Origin: DAOTYX01 sp034434635
Lineage (GTDB): Bacteria; Chloroflexota; Anaerolineae; B4-G1; DUEL01
NCBI GenBank assembly: GCA_034434635.1
Contig: DAOTYX010000134.1
Location: 1-5,899, forward strand
Direction: 5' to 3'
DNA length: 5,899 nucleotides
Under the pieces are notes generated by a model. That model was not told where the DNA came from, did not search any database, and saw nothing but the letters and a program-made list of their open reading frames with translations. Below, in pieces: positions 5,739-5,899 of the stretch (position 1 is the stretch's first letter; every line of letters begins with the position of its first letter). The position numbers and the translations under genes are program-made.

Positions 5739-5899
5739 ATGTCCGACCGTGTCCGCATCCACCCAACCGCCGAGGTCTCGCCGGAAGCGCAGATCGGCGA
5801 TGGCACCAGCATCTGGCACCAGGCCCAGGTGCGCGAGCGCGCCCGCATCGGCCGCAACTGCATCATCGGCAAGGGCGTCTATGTGGATTTCGACGTGAC
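5739..5899 (+). CDS. Left-handed beta-helix sugar N-acetyltransferase, WbpD/WlbB-like (5' part)
   Basis: Only the first 53 residues are present; the gene runs off the right edge. From residue 7 the sequence falls into eight uninterrupted hexads, each beginning with an aliphatic residue: I7, V13, I19, I25, V31, I37, I43 and V49. This is the hexapeptide-repeat signature of left-handed beta-helix acyltransferases, which work as cytoplasmic trimers using acetyl-CoA. The beginning IHPTAEV, then IGDGTSIWH (19-27) and IIGKGVYVD (42-50), resembles the WbpD/WlbB group. That group acetylates the 3-amino group of UDP-2-acetamido-3-amino-2,3-dideoxy-glucuronate, a precursor of diacetamido uronic acid in O-antigens. 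FdtC/QdtC-like dTDP-3-amino-sugar acetyltransferases look similar at this end, so the exact substrate is not settled. If the WbpD role is right, the matching dehydrogenase and aminotransferase genes should be nearby downstream. The gene has its own promoter and ribosome binding site. Confidence 0.85.
   Translation, partial: MSDRVRIHPTAEVSPEAQIGDGTSIWHQAQVRERARIGRNCIIGKGVYVDFDV

Noticed and set aside
4643..5872. Long minus-strand open frame of 409 codons opposite the second GT2 gene
   Set aside because: It covers a gene with full GT2 motifs plus the promoter gap. Its translation is rich in Arg, Gln, Pro, Ala and His with no recognisable motif, which is typical of an antisense shadow in high-GC DNA.
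1..5899. CRISPR arrays, insertion sequences, tRNA genes or a novel defence system
   Set aside because: No regularly spaced repeats, transposase motifs, terminal inverted repeats or cloverleaf-like segments were seen. Nearly the whole window is accounted for by polysaccharide genes.

Overview
This window is part of a surface-polysaccharide (O-antigen or capsule-like) gene cluster, and every supportable gene is on the + strand. GC is high: hand counts of 60-base rows mostly fall between 58 and 73% outside the middle genes. Genes are packed by 4-base stop/start overlaps. The architecture is a Wzt-type ABC ATPase, glycosyltransferases and a WbpD-like sugar acetyltransferase, together with a small membrane-anchored jelly-roll protein. 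I would tentatively place it in a Chloroflexota-like or other high-GC environmental bacterium. That is an impression from gene style, not a demonstrated assignment.

Layout: (1) 1-95 is the tail of an unidentified CDS. (2) 109-789 is a 226-residue membrane protein with one hydrophobic segment at each end and a beta-rich domain between them. (3) 758-2026 is a Wzt-like ATP-binding protein with the C-terminal extension typical of polysaccharide exporters. It begins inside gene 2, with a 32-base overlap. (4) 2023-3354 is a GT-B fold, GT4-like glycosyltransferase. (5) 3351-4649 is a GT-A fold, family 2 glycosyltransferase with a long extra C-terminal region. (6) 4646-5647 is a second, shorter family 2 glycosyltransferase of the WbbL/rhamnosyltransferase type. 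(7) 5648-5738 is the only real intergenic gap and carries a well-formed sigma70-type promoter with an extended -10. (8) 5739-5899 is the start of a left-handed beta-helix acyltransferase, cut by the window edge.

How they fit together: the glycosyltransferases would assemble a glycan on a lipid carrier on the cytoplasmic face. The Wzt-like ATPase, with a Wzm-type permease not present in this window, would export it, and the C-terminal Wzt domain would probably recognise the finished chain. The acetyltransferase would help make an N-acetylated amino-sugar nucleotide precursor. The role of the membrane-anchored jelly-roll protein is unknown. Its translational overlap with the ATPase gene makes a link to export plausible.

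No RNA genes, mobile elements, CRISPR arrays or convincing terminators were seen. I did not find a clearly undescribed system. The points most worth a second look are the jelly-roll membrane protein coupled to Wzt, the C-terminal region of the 3351-4649 glycosyltransferase, and the GC dip across the two middle glycosyltransferases.
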